From the NCBI RefSeq assembly GCF_024343575.1, contig NZ_RJUA01000127.1, positions 310,001 to 374,000 of the forward strand: a stretch of DNA of 64,000 nt, written 5' to 3'. The notes beneath the pieces are model-generated. The model had not been told where the DNA came from and did not search any database. It was given only the letters and a program-made list of their open reading frames with translations. This document shows positions 27,043-35,110 of the stretch, one piece after another; positions within the stretch are counted from its first letter, which is position 1; each line of letters starts with the position of its first letter. Made by a program: the position numbers and the translations under genes. The stretch comes from Lacihabitans sp. LS3-19 (lineage in GTDB: Bacteria > Bacteroidota > Bacteroidia > Cytophagales > Spirosomataceae).

Positions 27043-27268
27043 ATTTACTCATTAAATGGTCTTCCTTTATTTTCTCCTCATCCAATATTTTACCAGAAAG
27101 GATTCCCGCGAATTTTTTACTAATATTTGAACCTTTGGTTCCAGTTTCAATTTCTTCTTTTAGCAAGTTTTCAACCAGTTTTGAAACGGAAGTTTGCTTT
27201 TGAGCTGCATAAACTTTGATTTTAGAAACCAAAGTTTCGTCGATTGTTAAATTTAATTTTACTGTCAT
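27032..27268 (-). CDS. DUF6364-like antitoxin of the PIN toxin
   Basis: 78 residues from ATG 27268 (MTVKLNLTIDETLVSKIKVYA); an upstream ATG at 27286 would add six residues. The opening is a ribbon-helix-helix-type DNA-binding segment (KLNLTIDE..., TSVSKLVENLLKEE), as in DUF6364 antitoxins. The tail is acidic (LDEEKIKEDHLMSKYGY) and should bind VapC. The dyad just upstream is a plausible self-regulation site. Confidence 0.8.
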   Translation of the reverse strand: MTVKLNLTIDETLVSKIKVYAAQKQTSVSKLVENLLKEEIETGTKGSNISKKFAGILSGKILDEEKIKEDHLMSKYGY

Positions 27269-27288
27269 TTCAAGATATTTATTCAAAT

Positions 27289-27315
27289 ATACGTACGTTT
27301 TTCAAAAATACGTAT
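27289..27315 (-). promoter_or_regulatory. dyad upstream of the VapBC-type pair
   Basis: ATACGTA (27289-27295) and TACGTAT (27309-27315) are perfect inverted 7-mers 13 nt apart, centred about 34 bp upstream of the antitoxin start. Antitoxins of this type usually repress their own promoter at such sites; the assignment is inference. Confidence 0.4.
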
Positions 27316-27350
27316 TAATTGAATAATTCTTTCAAATTATGATAAAGATT

Positions 27351-27453
27351 ACCACATAGTTCACATAGACGTATATTAATTTTAAAACCACATAGGCACA
27401 TAGAAATTCAGCCTATGTACCTATGTGGCAGTTCCCTATGTTCTCTATGTGTT
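27351..27453. repeat. intergenic nested inverted-repeat element C (CACATAG type)
   Basis: The outer arms ACCACATAGTTCACATAG (27351-27368) and CTATGTTCTCTATGTGTT (27436-27453) enclose inner arms CCACATAGGCACATAG (27388-27403) and CCTATGTACCTATGTGG (27412-27428). Both pairs are inverted. The right end lies 8 bp beyond the stop codon of the leftward dehydrogenase gene. Confidence 0.75.
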
Positions 27454-27461
27454 AAAAAAAA

Positions 27462-28628
27462 CTACCACACATATTTCCCATCCACGTGCGTATCTTTCCA
27501 GCTTTTGGTTTTAGCTGAATCGATTACAGCAGCACAAACTTTCTGGGTTTGCAAAGCTTCTTCGAAAGTAGGTGAGCATTTAGAGCCATCTTCTAAGCTT
27601 TTCAAGAAATCAGCCACTTGATGTACAAAACTATGCTCCCAGCCTATTCCACAGCCTGGAATCCACCAGTTTTTTATATAAGGATGATCACCATCTGTAA
27701 TATGAATTGACCTCCAACCTCTAAGATTACTCTCGTCACGATGATCAAAATATTCCAAACGGTTCATGTCGTGTAAGTCCCACTTCAACGATGCATCCGC
27801 ACCGTTAACTTCAAATGTATAGAGAGCTTTGTGCCCACGAGCGTAACGTGTTGATTCAAAAAGCCCAAGAGAACCATTCTCAAAATGGCAATGAAACAGA
27901 CAAGCGTCATCAATACCGACAGGTTCAACTTTGCCCGTAAGCTGGTGCATACGCTGTTTCACGAAAGTTTCTGTCATTGCTGAAACGTCAGTTATTCCTC
28001 CATTCAACCACATGGCGGTGTCAATACAATGAGCCAAAAGATCGCCAGTAACACCAGAACCAGCAGCATCCACATCCATACGCCAAAGTCCTTCACCTCC
28101 TTGTGGCAAGTCTTCGCTTATGGTCCAATCTTGCAAGAAATTGGCCCTATAGTGGTATATTTTACCCAATTTGCCAGAATCAATGATATTTTTAGCCAAA
28201 GTTACTGCTGGAATTCTTCGATAATTATACCAAACGGTAGTTTTTACGCCTGCCTTCTGAATGGCGTCTACCATTTGTTGACCCTCTTCCAAAGTCCTGG
28301 CCAAAGGTTTTTCACACAAAATCATCTTTCCGGCAGCAGCACAAGCCAAAGCAATCTCAAAATGAGAGTCGTTGGGTGTGCAAATATCCACCGCATCAAT
28401 ATCTTCACGAGCCACCAAAGCTTTCCAGTCTGTTTCGTAAGACTCAAAATTCCATTGGGCAGCAAAAGCCTTTACTTTTTCCTCATTTCTCGAACAAACC
28501 GCCACTAATTTCGGCTCATATTCAAGTTCAGGGAAGAAATTATGTATTCTATTGTAGCCATTGGCGTGAGCTCTTCCCATCAAACCCGTGCCTACTAAAC
28601 CTATTCTCAATTGTTTTTTGTCTGACAT
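27462..28628 (-). CDS. Gfo/Idh/MocA-family oxidoreductase
   Basis: 388 residues with an N-terminal Rossmann fold ([18 protein letters not shown], GxGxxG) and the family EKP motif ([17 protein letters not shown]). The C-terminal alpha/beta domain has [20 protein letters not shown], where the His may be catalytic. These NAD(P)-linked enzymes oxidise a sugar or inositol hydroxyl, often at C3 or C2. It is the last gene of the minus-strand sugar cluster and is probably cytoplasmic (no signal). With the DUF1080 and isomerase genes upstream it fits oxidation of glycosides or released sugars. Confidence 0.85.
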   Translation of the reverse strand: MSDKKQLRIGLVGTGLMGRAHANGYNRIHNFFPELEYEPKLVAVCSRNEEKVKAFAAQWNFESYETDWKALVAREDIDAVDICTPNDSHFEIALACAAAGKMILCEKPLARTLEEGQQMVDAIQKAGVKTTVWYNYRRIPAVTLAKNIIDSGKLGKIYHYRANFLQDWTISEDLPQGGEGLWRMDVDAAGSGVTGDLLAHCIDTAMWLNGGITDVSAMTETFVKQRMHQLTGKVEPVGIDDACLFHCHFENGSLGLFESTRYARGHKALYTFEVNGADASLKWDLHDMNRLEYFDHRDESNLRGWRSIHITDGDHPYIKNWWIPGCGIGWEHSFVHQVADFLKSLEDGSKCSPTFEEALQTQKVCAAVIDSAKTKSWKDTHVDGKYVW

Positions 28629-28656
28629 TTCTTTAAATTTTAGAATTAATATTATT

Positions 28657-28760
28657 TGGGCGTGCCCCCACTTCGTTCCTCAGGGGGTCGGGCTATCCTT
28701 TCCCGCTTTTTTTATGGGCTAAGGCCACATAAAAAAGAGCTCCAATACTATCCCTCACGC
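28657..28760 (+). repeat. GGGCGTG...CACGC structured intergenic repeat
   Basis: Starts TGGGCGTGCCCCC and ends ATCCCTCACGC; GCGTG and CACGC can pair. Inside are a CCCC/GGGG hairpin (GCCCCCAC ... GGGGGTCGGGC) and a long hairpin CTTTTTTTATG ... CATAAAAAAG capped by GGCTAAGGCC. I recall similar GGGCGT...GGTCGGGCT...CCCTCACGC repeats scattered through Bacteroidota genomes. It fills the gap between two genes that are read on the other strand. Confidence 0.65.
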
Positions 28761-28774
28761 AAGGAAACACATTC

Positions 28775-29803
28775 TTATTCTACCCAACCGTGTTGTTTTC
28801 TCACCTGAATCATAGCCGCTAGGATATCATTCCAAGTTTTCGGTTGCGTCATAACATCATTGGCAAACATACAGCCATCCCAACAAATATGTTTGAAAGC
28901 TTTGGTCAACACACCTGACTCATCTCTTAACCAATAGCCAGCATCATTAGCGATATCTAACTTTCCGTTTGGATCCGTTGCTAAGCAGTGGCGACCAGTT
29001 TTATCGTGCGAACCTGTACCGTGTACCGTGCCATCGTTTTGAGCCACATGGAAGTCTATCGTCCAAGGTCTAAGAGCCGCTGTAAGTTTTTTCAAACCTT
29101 CTAAAAAAGTAGCCCTATCACCCCATTCGAAATCTACTGGCAAAACTCTGTCTTCTGGGGCATTATAGCCCAACAAATACAAAGTAGTATGTGACATATC
29201 TGCCTGAAAACCAATATTGGGTCTGTCCACCATTTCCATGGTTTCTATTACTTTTTTCCATGAGTGCATTCCACCCCAACATATTTCACCTTCAGCGGCC
29301 AATCTTTCACCATAGTCAGCAGCTACATCACAAGCTTCTCGCCATGTTTGGGCTATTAACTTTGTATTTCCAACGGGATCTTTTGCCCATGCATCTGGAC
29401 TAGAGGCCGAGTCTATACGTACAATTCCATTTGGTCTAAGGCCCATCTCTCTCAATTTCTGTCCAATTTCGCAGCTTTTTTTCACCATTTCTACGAAAGT
29501 CTTGCGGTCTTCGGCAGAGCCCATAGCAGGCCCACCCCAAATAGGAGCAACTAAACTCCCGATTTCAAGTCCGTGTTTCGAAACTTTATCCGCAAGCCTT
29601 TTTACGCCGTCGTCCGAAGTATCTAGGTCATAATGAGGATCAAAAAGGCCTAGGTCTACACCATCAAATTTCACGCCGTCTACTTCAGCAGCAGCCGTCA
29701 TTTCGAGCATGGTATCAAGTGCTATAGCAGGCTCCGAATCGGGGCCTTTCCCAACTATGCCAGGCCATGTGGCATTGTGGAGTTTAGGATAGTTATTTTC
29801 CAT
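28775..29803 (-). CDS. sugar phosphate isomerase/epimerase-like TIM barrel (342 aa)
   Basis: 342 residues with AP-endonuclease-2/xylose-isomerase-like features: [54 protein letters not shown] and [22 protein letters not shown]. The Glu, Asp and His residues near strand ends fit metal binding. No signal peptide, so cytoplasmic. The reaction is not readable; enzymes of this fold epimerise or isomerise keto-sugars. It is one of three such proteins in the cluster. The left arm of repeat element D lies 35 bp upstream. Confidence 0.75.
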   Translation of the reverse strand: MENNYPKLHNATWPGIVGKGPDSEPAIALDTMLEMTAAAEVDGVKFDGVDLGLFDPHYDLDTSDDGVKRLADKVSKHGLEIGSLVAPIWGGPAMGSAEDRKTFVEMVKKSCEIGQKLREMGLRPNGIVRIDSASSPDAWAKDPVGNTKLIAQTWREACDVAADYGERLAAEGEICWGGMHSWKKVIETMEMVDRPNIGFQADMSHTTLYLLGYNAPEDRVLPVDFEWGDRATFLEGLKKLTAALRPWTIDFHVAQNDGTVHGTGSHDKTGRHCLATDPNGKLDIANDAGYWLRDESGVLTKAFKHICWDGCMFANDVMTQPKTWNDILAAMIQVRKQHGWVE

Positions 29804-29837
29804 TTATATTATTTATTTAGATTGAATAATTCTTTTT

Positions 29838-29940
29838 GAACACTGATGACACTGATTTTAAAGATCTTCACTGATTTATTTATATTAATCTTCGTTTATC
29901 TTATCAAATCTGTGCGGCAGCCGTTGCTGTCATCAATTTG
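29838..29940. repeat. intergenic inverted-repeat element D (with interrupted right arm)
   Basis: The left arm GAACACTGATGACACTGATT begins at 29838. The right end reads AAATCTGTG, then 15 bases (CGGCAGCCGTTGCTG), then TCATCAATTT, as if the expected right arm had been split by an insertion. It ends about 10 bp after the stop codon of the leftward cupin gene. Confidence 0.65.
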
Positions 29941-29950
29941 CTAATATATT

Positions 29951-31153
29951 TTACATTGGCACCACCTCCAAATCTGGGTTTTTCGGCCCAAAATGTTTGA
30001 GAATCACAATCGGATCTGTATTGGATGGGTTAGAAATCACAACGCCTTCTTTGGCCGCTTTTTCTGTGATAAAAAACTCATCATTCGTTAACTGTCCGTA
30101 ACGAATCAATGCTGGTGTTTCGATATCCCAAACACCCATTTTTCCATGTCCTTGCATTACGATACAGCCATAAGCCGCGGCATCCTTTATAGTTACCGTT
30201 TGGCCTGGCAATACGGTCAATTCTTTAGCACTAAAATCCTCGGCTTTGTAACAAATCCAGTTTTCTATATAGCCTTCGGCTTCCATCTCAGCAACTGCTT
30301 TAACTGGTTTTGGCAGCATAAAGAACTTCTCTACAATATTCGGGTCGGTGTTTAAATCCCAATCTATCACACTTACCAACTCGTCATAATCTCCAATTCT
30401 ATCTTGTGGTGTACCTTTCCAAAGCAATTCTTCGGGAACAATAGCCTCATTTACCAAACTTTGATACATAGCAAATATATCCGAAGCTTTTTGCGGTTCG
30501 TAGGTACACAAACTTCCTGGTGCATGTAAAACTCCAGGTGGAACGTACCAGCCAGTTCCGGGTTCTAGACGTTGGGCAGCCGAATAATTGGTGATTTTGT
30601 TATCCCCTTTTGTGAAATTCATCAAACATTCTTTTATCTGCTCCTTGGTAGTTCCTGGTGTAATTCCGAAAAATGTATAAGGAAAATCACCGCCATGGTT
30701 GTTCAATTGTGGTGGAAAATAATAAGCTTCGGGCTTGCCATTTTGACCAACTAATGCTGCTTTTTCATCATTGTGATGAATATGATGTGGCAATGGCCCC
30801 ATATTATCGAAAAACTTTGAATACATTGGCCATGATTTGTATTCATTCCAAAGCCTTTCTCCGATTATGTCGGCACCAACTTCGTCAATGGCGTCTTTTA
30901 AAATGATTTTTTCATCATTGTAAACAATCATACTCAAACCTTCATTTTCTCCTGTTAATGGGCCGTTTTCAGCTGGTGTAGTAGAGGAAAGCCAACGCTC
31001 ATCTATGCCTCCTCTTACACCACCAAGTACATAATAATCATCTGGATGAAGTTTGATTCTTCGGCCAGGCACACAAAACGAACGGGGAACCCAAGTCGGA
31101 GCTAATCTTAATATTCCATTGCCTTGCTCTAGTGCTTTTTTTATACTACTCAT
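29951..31153 (-). CDS. cupin protein related to class I mannose-6-phosphate isomerase
   Basis: 400 residues. MGPLPHHIHHNDEKAALVG supplies the HxH metal ligands and GTGWYVPPGVLHAPGSLC the distal His of a PMI-type cupin; GCIVMQGHGKMGVWD comes from a second cupin barrel. It is longer than many small cupins and has no signal peptide. It may isomerise a free or phosphorylated sugar, or be a cupin with a different activity. It lies within the sugar cluster between the DUF4432 and TIM-barrel genes, all on the minus strand. Confidence 0.65.
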   Translation of the reverse strand: MSSIKKALEQGNGILRLAPTWVPRSFCVPGRRIKLHPDDYYVLGGVRGGIDERWLSSTTPAENGPLTGENEGLSMIVYNDEKIILKDAIDEVGADIIGERLWNEYKSWPMYSKFFDNMGPLPHHIHHNDEKAALVGQNGKPEAYYFPPQLNNHGGDFPYTFFGITPGTTKEQIKECLMNFTKGDNKITNYSAAQRLEPGTGWYVPPGVLHAPGSLCTYEPQKASDIFAMYQSLVNEAIVPEELLWKGTPQDRIGDYDELVSVIDWDLNTDPNIVEKFFMLPKPVKAVAEMEAEGYIENWICYKAEDFSAKELTVLPGQTVTIKDAAAYGCIVMQGHGKMGVWDIETPALIRYGQLTNDEFFITEKAAKEGVVISNPSNTDPIVILKHFGPKNPDLEVVPM

Positions 31154-31241
31154 GGTTGAATTTTTGTTTAAATATATAATTTTTTAAGGTTTGAATATTT
31201 GTTTTTTCGTATTTTTTCTCTGTATTAATTATATCATTAGC

Positions 31242-32273
31242 TTAGTTTTTATCTTCACTAAACACCCTTAATGATACCTCAAATTTCTTTGCTTCATTCG
31301 GTTTAAGGAAAATGAGTTCTTGGTTTTCTCGGGCTTGTTTTTGGCCAATTGGCCAATTAGTTCCTGGTTCTAACCCCGTAACATATTCTCCTTCCCCAAA
31401 ATGCTGCCAATTGCTTAATGTTGGAAGCTGTCTTTTGTCGAATTCCAATTCTATTCCAAACGCCAATTTGGGATTGTATAAACCACATTTACATTTTCCA
31501 TTTTCGTCAGCTTTTGGATTTATAAGTGCTACTTCCTCGCCTCCACCTGCGTGGCTTTCTAAAGGTGCAGGACAACTTTTGAAATCATTTCCTTCCTTGA
31601 ATATTTTTGGATATTCTCCTCCAAATCTTGGTTTCCATTCTCCTTCCCACAGTATTTGGGTACCTTCTTGTACCAAAGGATATCCAAAATTTAAATGATA
31701 CAAAAGCATCAACGGTGTTTCCGTGTTTCCACGATTTATAACTTCGTCCTCAATTTTTATTTCAGCCGAACCCAAATTGCACGAAATCTTCCTTCTCAAT
31801 TCCAGATTTGGGCCAAATATTTTGGATTCTTTTATGATGCCTGTTATGCTCATTTCCATTTGACCTCTGGCTATATCAGGCTGAACAATTGACTCAATTT
31901 CAGCGGGTAAATTACTGATATTTCCATGAACTCCCCTTTCGCCAAACTCATCAGACTCGGGACCTCCAACATGTTGAAGCCCGCAAGTAGTCAATAAACC
32001 TCCACCAAAAGTTCTTAGCCAATTTATACCAATATCTGACAAAGTCTGCGGTGCTGGTATGCCTCCATGGCTCAACCAAGTGAGACAATGTTGATTATAA
32101 AAAGCTTCACCTATGTCCATTCCGCGATCAAAGTTCACTTTGAAACGCAAGCCCGAACCTGTGTTTATCCAAGCGATTTTATTGCCTCTTCCAACGCCAT
32201 TGTCAAGAACGGAGGTTTCTATTCCGCCTATTTGGTGGTGATTATTGATGTATTTATTGCTTGTTTTGATCAT
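31242..32273 (-). CDS. DUF4432-family (aldose-1-epimerase-like) protein
   Basis: 343 residues from ATG 32273 (MIKTSNKYINNHHQIGGIET). An in-frame GTG at 32300 would extend the protein by nine residues, but those codons are encoded by repeat element E, so ATG is preferred. VLDNGVGRGNKIAWINTGSG, FKVNFDRGMDIGEAFYNQ and LSHGGIPAPQTL match DUF4432, a galactose-mutarotase-like beta-sandwich. LLYHLNFGYP and TGLEPGTNWP are expected carbohydrate-site segments. Probably a cytoplasmic sugar mutarotase or binding protein serving the cluster. Confidence 0.78.
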   Translation of the reverse strand: MIKTSNKYINNHHQIGGIETSVLDNGVGRGNKIAWINTGSGLRFKVNFDRGMDIGEAFYNQHCLTWLSHGGIPAPQTLSDIGINWLRTFGGGLLTTCGLQHVGGPESDEFGERGVHGNISNLPAEIESIVQPDIARGQMEMSITGIIKESKIFGPNLELRRKISCNLGSAEIKIEDEVINRGNTETPLMLLYHLNFGYPLVQEGTQILWEGEWKPRFGGEYPKIFKEGNDFKSCPAPLESHAGGGEEVALINPKADENGKCKCGLYNPKLAFGIELEFDKRQLPTLSNWQHFGEGEYVTGLEPGTNWPIGQKQARENQELIFLKPNEAKKFEVSLRVFSEDKN

Positions 32274-32283
32274 TGTTTCGTTT

Positions 32284-32481
32284 TGGAACACTGATGACAC
32301 TGATTTTATTGATTTACACTGTTTTATAAAATGAATTAGAACTGATCCAAAATGATATTTTTTAACTTATTAACTTTTTAAAAATGACCTTCCTAAATCT
32401 CTTAAAAATACTTTAGCATTGATTTTTATTTTAAAGAAAAAAATATCCACAACTGTGCTAATCTGTGTTATCAGTGTTCAA
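32284..32481. repeat. intergenic inverted-repeat element E (about 200 bp)
   Basis: The left arm GGAACACTGATGACACTGAT starts at 32285. The right arm ATCTGTGTTATCAGTGTTCA ends near 32480, and 22 bases align inverted with three mismatches. Right-arm units recur at about 10-bp spacing (ACTGTGCTAATCTGTG...). It ends 8 bp beyond the stop codon of the leftward hydrolase gene and starts 11 bp upstream of the DUF4432 start. Confidence 0.8.
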
Positions 32482-32488
32482 CAAAAAA

Positions 32489-33298
32489 CTAACTATTGAG
32501 CAACCAATTGCTTACTCTTTTATTAAAATCTTCAAGATTCTCGAAATGAAAGATATGACCTGCTTTTTCGTATAAATACAATTCGGCATTTGGAATAGCA
32601 GTACTTACTTCATCCGCCATCCAAACAGGCGTAAAAATGTCCTCTTTACCACCAATCACCAAAGTCTTTTGTTTTATTTTATGCAAATCTTCCAAAGCGT
32701 TATGGTTTATACAAGCATGTGCTTGCCCTACCAAACCATGAAATGGCTGAGGATTTGGATCTAAATGTGCATTTTCTCTCCCTTCAGCTAACTCTGCTGC
32801 TACTTTGTCATCGTCCCAAGAAGCTTTGGAATATATCAATAATTGAATATACCTCGTAAATTCTTTTGGGTTTAAATGTGCCTTACAAGCCATCAAATGT
32901 TGAAATATTCCTTGGGCGGTATTATCGCACCTGGCCCATGGGCACATCAAAACCAATGAAACGACTTTTTCAGGATGTCTAATGGCTAACTTCTGGGCAA
33001 TTGTACTGCCCATTGAGCAGCCAATCACTTTGGCTTTTTCGATACCCAAACTATCCAATAGCCCTGCATAATCATCGGCCATTTGGTCGGTAGTGTAAGA
33101 GCCTGCTGGTTTTTCTGTCAAACCCACACCACGATTATCGCCAATTATACACCTGAAATGCTTTTCCATTTCTAAGGTATGTGGCTCCCAAACTGAACCA
33201 GGAGCAGTTATACCCATTATCATCAGAAGAGGTTCTGTCGAAGGATTCCCTCTTTCTTCGTAATAAAAATCTATTCCGTTGGTCTTTATTAAAGGCAT
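32489..33298 (-). CDS. alpha/beta-fold hydrolase
   Basis: 269 residues, canonical alpha/beta hydrolase. PLLMIMGITAPGSVW holds the oxyanion region, GCSMGSTIAQ the GxSxG nucleophile, GGKEDIFTPVW the acid and EKAGHIFHFE the catalytic His. No signal peptide, so cytoplasmic. It is 2 bp from the upstream isomerase gene on the same strand and probably co-translated. It may open a lactone or cleave an ester formed during sugar oxidation (inference from context), but family breadth prevents a specific call. Confidence 0.8.
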   Translation of the reverse strand: MPLIKTNGIDFYYEERGNPSTEPLLMIMGITAPGSVWEPHTLEMEKHFRCIIGDNRGVGLTEKPAGSYTTDQMADDYAGLLDSLGIEKAKVIGCSMGSTIAQKLAIRHPEKVVSLVLMCPWARCDNTAQGIFQHLMACKAHLNPKEFTRYIQLLIYSKASWDDDKVAAELAEGRENAHLDPNPQPFHGLVGQAHACINHNALEDLHKIKQKTLVIGGKEDIFTPVWMADEVSTAIPNAELYLYEKAGHIFHFENLEDFNKRVSNWLLNS

Positions 33299-33300
33299 AA

Positions 33301-34128
33301 TTATTTTAAAGCTGGAATTAAATCATTTTTTATCCAATTACCGTCATGTAGTGTCACGTAGTCGGGATCTTCTAGAGCTTCGGGACCTTCATCTTCGCAA
33401 ATAATCCAACCGCTGTAATTTATATCTTTGAGCCATTGGGTTATTCCTACTAAATCTACTTTCCCATTTCCCATAATGGTCCATTCGGGAGTCCCGTTCC
33501 AATCTTTGTAATGTACATGATTGATCAAATGCTGATAATCTTTCATTTTAGCCAAAGGATCCATATCTCCATTGATTATGTGCCCCACGTCTGGCGTCCA
33601 GCCTGTTACTTTTTCATTCAGGCCTTCCAAAACTATTTTATAATCTTCAGAGGTTCGAATAATAGAACTATGCGGTGAATTAGGGTGATAACTACAAGCA
33701 ATACCCTTATCATGAGCCCTTTGCGATACCGAATTTACAATATCTACCAAGTTTTTTTGTCTTGCCTCTAAATCGTGTCTGCCAGTTGGTATCTGTACAG
33801 TGTTTAAAACCGCATTGGGAAAATGCTCCAAAAGTGCAATCGCGTTGTCCGAAATCATCTTTTCTTCAATCGTTTCTACTTTGCCATTCCACTCTTGTGC
33901 CAAAGCCAGTGCCGCCAATTCGATTCCATTTTCTTTCAATTTTGCGGCTAGCAATTCAGGATCTACTAAGTCGCCCATCCATGTAAAAATAGGCTGAATG
34001 CCAGTAAAACCAGCTTTGGAGATAATTTCTATCATGTGGCCAAGGCGACCTTTGTGGGTTTCACCATTGCCGGCCATGTACCAAGTGTACACTTCGGAGC
34101 CGAAGCGGAAAGGTAAGTTATTGTTCAT
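33301..34128 (-). CDS. sugar phosphate isomerase/epimerase-like TIM barrel (275 aa)
   Basis: 275 residues, AP-endonuclease-2 fold: MIEIISKAGFTGIQPIFTWM, YHPNSPHSSIIRTSEDY, VTGWTPDVGHIINGDMDPL, LINHVHYKDWNGTPEW and GWIICEDEGPEALEDPDYVT. Glu/Asp/His positions suit divalent-metal-dependent epimerisation via an enediol. Second of three proteins of this fold in the cluster. It is followed after 2 bp by the hydrolase gene; repeat half-element F is 18 bp upstream. Confidence 0.78.
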   Translation of the reverse strand: MNNNLPFRFGSEVYTWYMAGNGETHKGRLGHMIEIISKAGFTGIQPIFTWMGDLVDPELLAAKLKENGIELAALALAQEWNGKVETIEEKMISDNAIALLEHFPNAVLNTVQIPTGRHDLEARQKNLVDIVNSVSQRAHDKGIACSYHPNSPHSSIIRTSEDYKIVLEGLNEKVTGWTPDVGHIINGDMDPLAKMKDYQHLINHVHYKDWNGTPEWTIMGNGKVDLVGITQWLKDINYSGWIICEDEGPEALEDPDYVTLHDGNWIKNDLIPALK

Positions 34129-34145
34129 TTATGGTTGATGTTTAA

Positions 34146-34170
34146 TTGGAACACTGATGACACAGATTAG
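34146..34170. repeat. solo half of the GAACACTGATGACAC element (F)
   Basis: GGAACACTGATGACACAGAT lies just upstream of the 275-aa isomerase start. No matching inverted arm is found before the next gene's stop at 34217. It looks like a remnant of an element of the D/E type. Confidence 0.6.
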
Positions 34171-34216
34171 TCTGATTTACAAAGATTTTAATATAAAATT
34201 AAATTAAAAAATATGG

Positions 34217-35068
34217 CTATAATTGGTGCTTCTCACACATCATTTTAATGAAAGTATAGCCATTTTCTGCAATATCCCATGGGGCGTTATATTCTCTCCA
34301 AACACCAATAGCATTGGCAAAATCTGGGTCGTTTCTAGAGAATGCTTCTATGGTTAGATAACCTGAATAATCTATTTTTTTAAGGGTAGCGAAAGTAGCA
34401 TCAAACTGAATATGACCTTCCCCAGGTGTGCCACGGTCATTCTCGCTGATATGCACATGGTGCAAGTATGGAGCTATTGTTTCTATGGCCGTTTCATATT
34501 TTTTTTCCTCCATATTGGCATGGTGGGTGTCAAACATCGCTCTTACATTTGGGTGGTTGGTATCTCTTACGAGTCTTGCCAACTGCTCCATGGTATTGCA
34601 GAGGTAAGATTCAAATCGGTTGAGAGCTTCTGGACCTAATACAATATTGGCTTGTTTGGCATATTCACCTGCTTGATATAATACTTCTGCGGCACGTTTA
34701 TATTCTTCATCTAAAGCCGGATGGGCCTCAAAATAAGCATGGGCAGAATGAATAGGGCCACAAAGGAGGCTTCCTCCTAAATCATGGGTTCGGTCAATGG
34801 CTATTTTTATGGCATCCAATCCTTTTGCACGAATTTCCGCTGAGGCATTTATTGGATTGGTGTCTTTATCTACAACCGTTACTGTGGTTACGTCAAGTCC
34901 TAGATCTTGACAAAATCTACCCACTTTCAGACAGTTTTCATGTTCTGCACCACCGACAAAAAATTCAACTCCATCGTAACCAATCTTTTTTATTCTTTCT
35001 ATTACTGGAAACAAATCCTCAGAAACATTGGCTGACCATGCCAATACATTAAAACCAACTTTTACCAT
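34217..35068 (-). CDS. D-tagatose/psicose 3-epimerase-like TIM barrel (283 aa)
   Basis: 283 residues. IGYDGVEFFVGGAEH, VLGPEALNRFESYLCNTMEQ, RAMFDTHHANMEE, HVHISENDRGTPGEGHIQ and YLTIEAFS match the ketose 3-epimerase family closely. The Glu-Asp-His-Glu metal set (EALN, DTHH, HISE, EAFS) appears complete. Such enzymes epimerise free ketoses at C3. It is cytoplasmic and third of the isomerase-fold set. The DUF1080 gene is just upstream on the same strand. Confidence 0.85.
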   Translation of the reverse strand: MVKVGFNVLAWSANVSEDLFPVIERIKKIGYDGVEFFVGGAEHENCLKVGRFCQDLGLDVTTVTVVDKDTNPINASAEIRAKGLDAIKIAIDRTHDLGGSLLCGPIHSAHAYFEAHPALDEEYKRAAEVLYQAGEYAKQANIVLGPEALNRFESYLCNTMEQLARLVRDTNHPNVRAMFDTHHANMEEKKYETAIETIAPYLHHVHISENDRGTPGEGHIQFDATFATLKKIDYSGYLTIEAFSRNDPDFANAIGVWREYNAPWDIAENGYTFIKMMCEKHQL

Positions 35069-35110
35069 ACTGATACCCTATATTTTATCAAAAAAACCGA
35101 AATTGTTTTA

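Noticed and set aside
28657-28760. GC-rich element as a tRNA or riboswitch
   Set aside because: No cloverleaf or anticodon arm, and it is read on the strand opposite to the flanking genes, so it cannot be their leader.
22317-32481. repeat elements as a CRISPR array
   Set aside because: Units are inverted, far apart and without regular unique spacers, and no cas gene is present.
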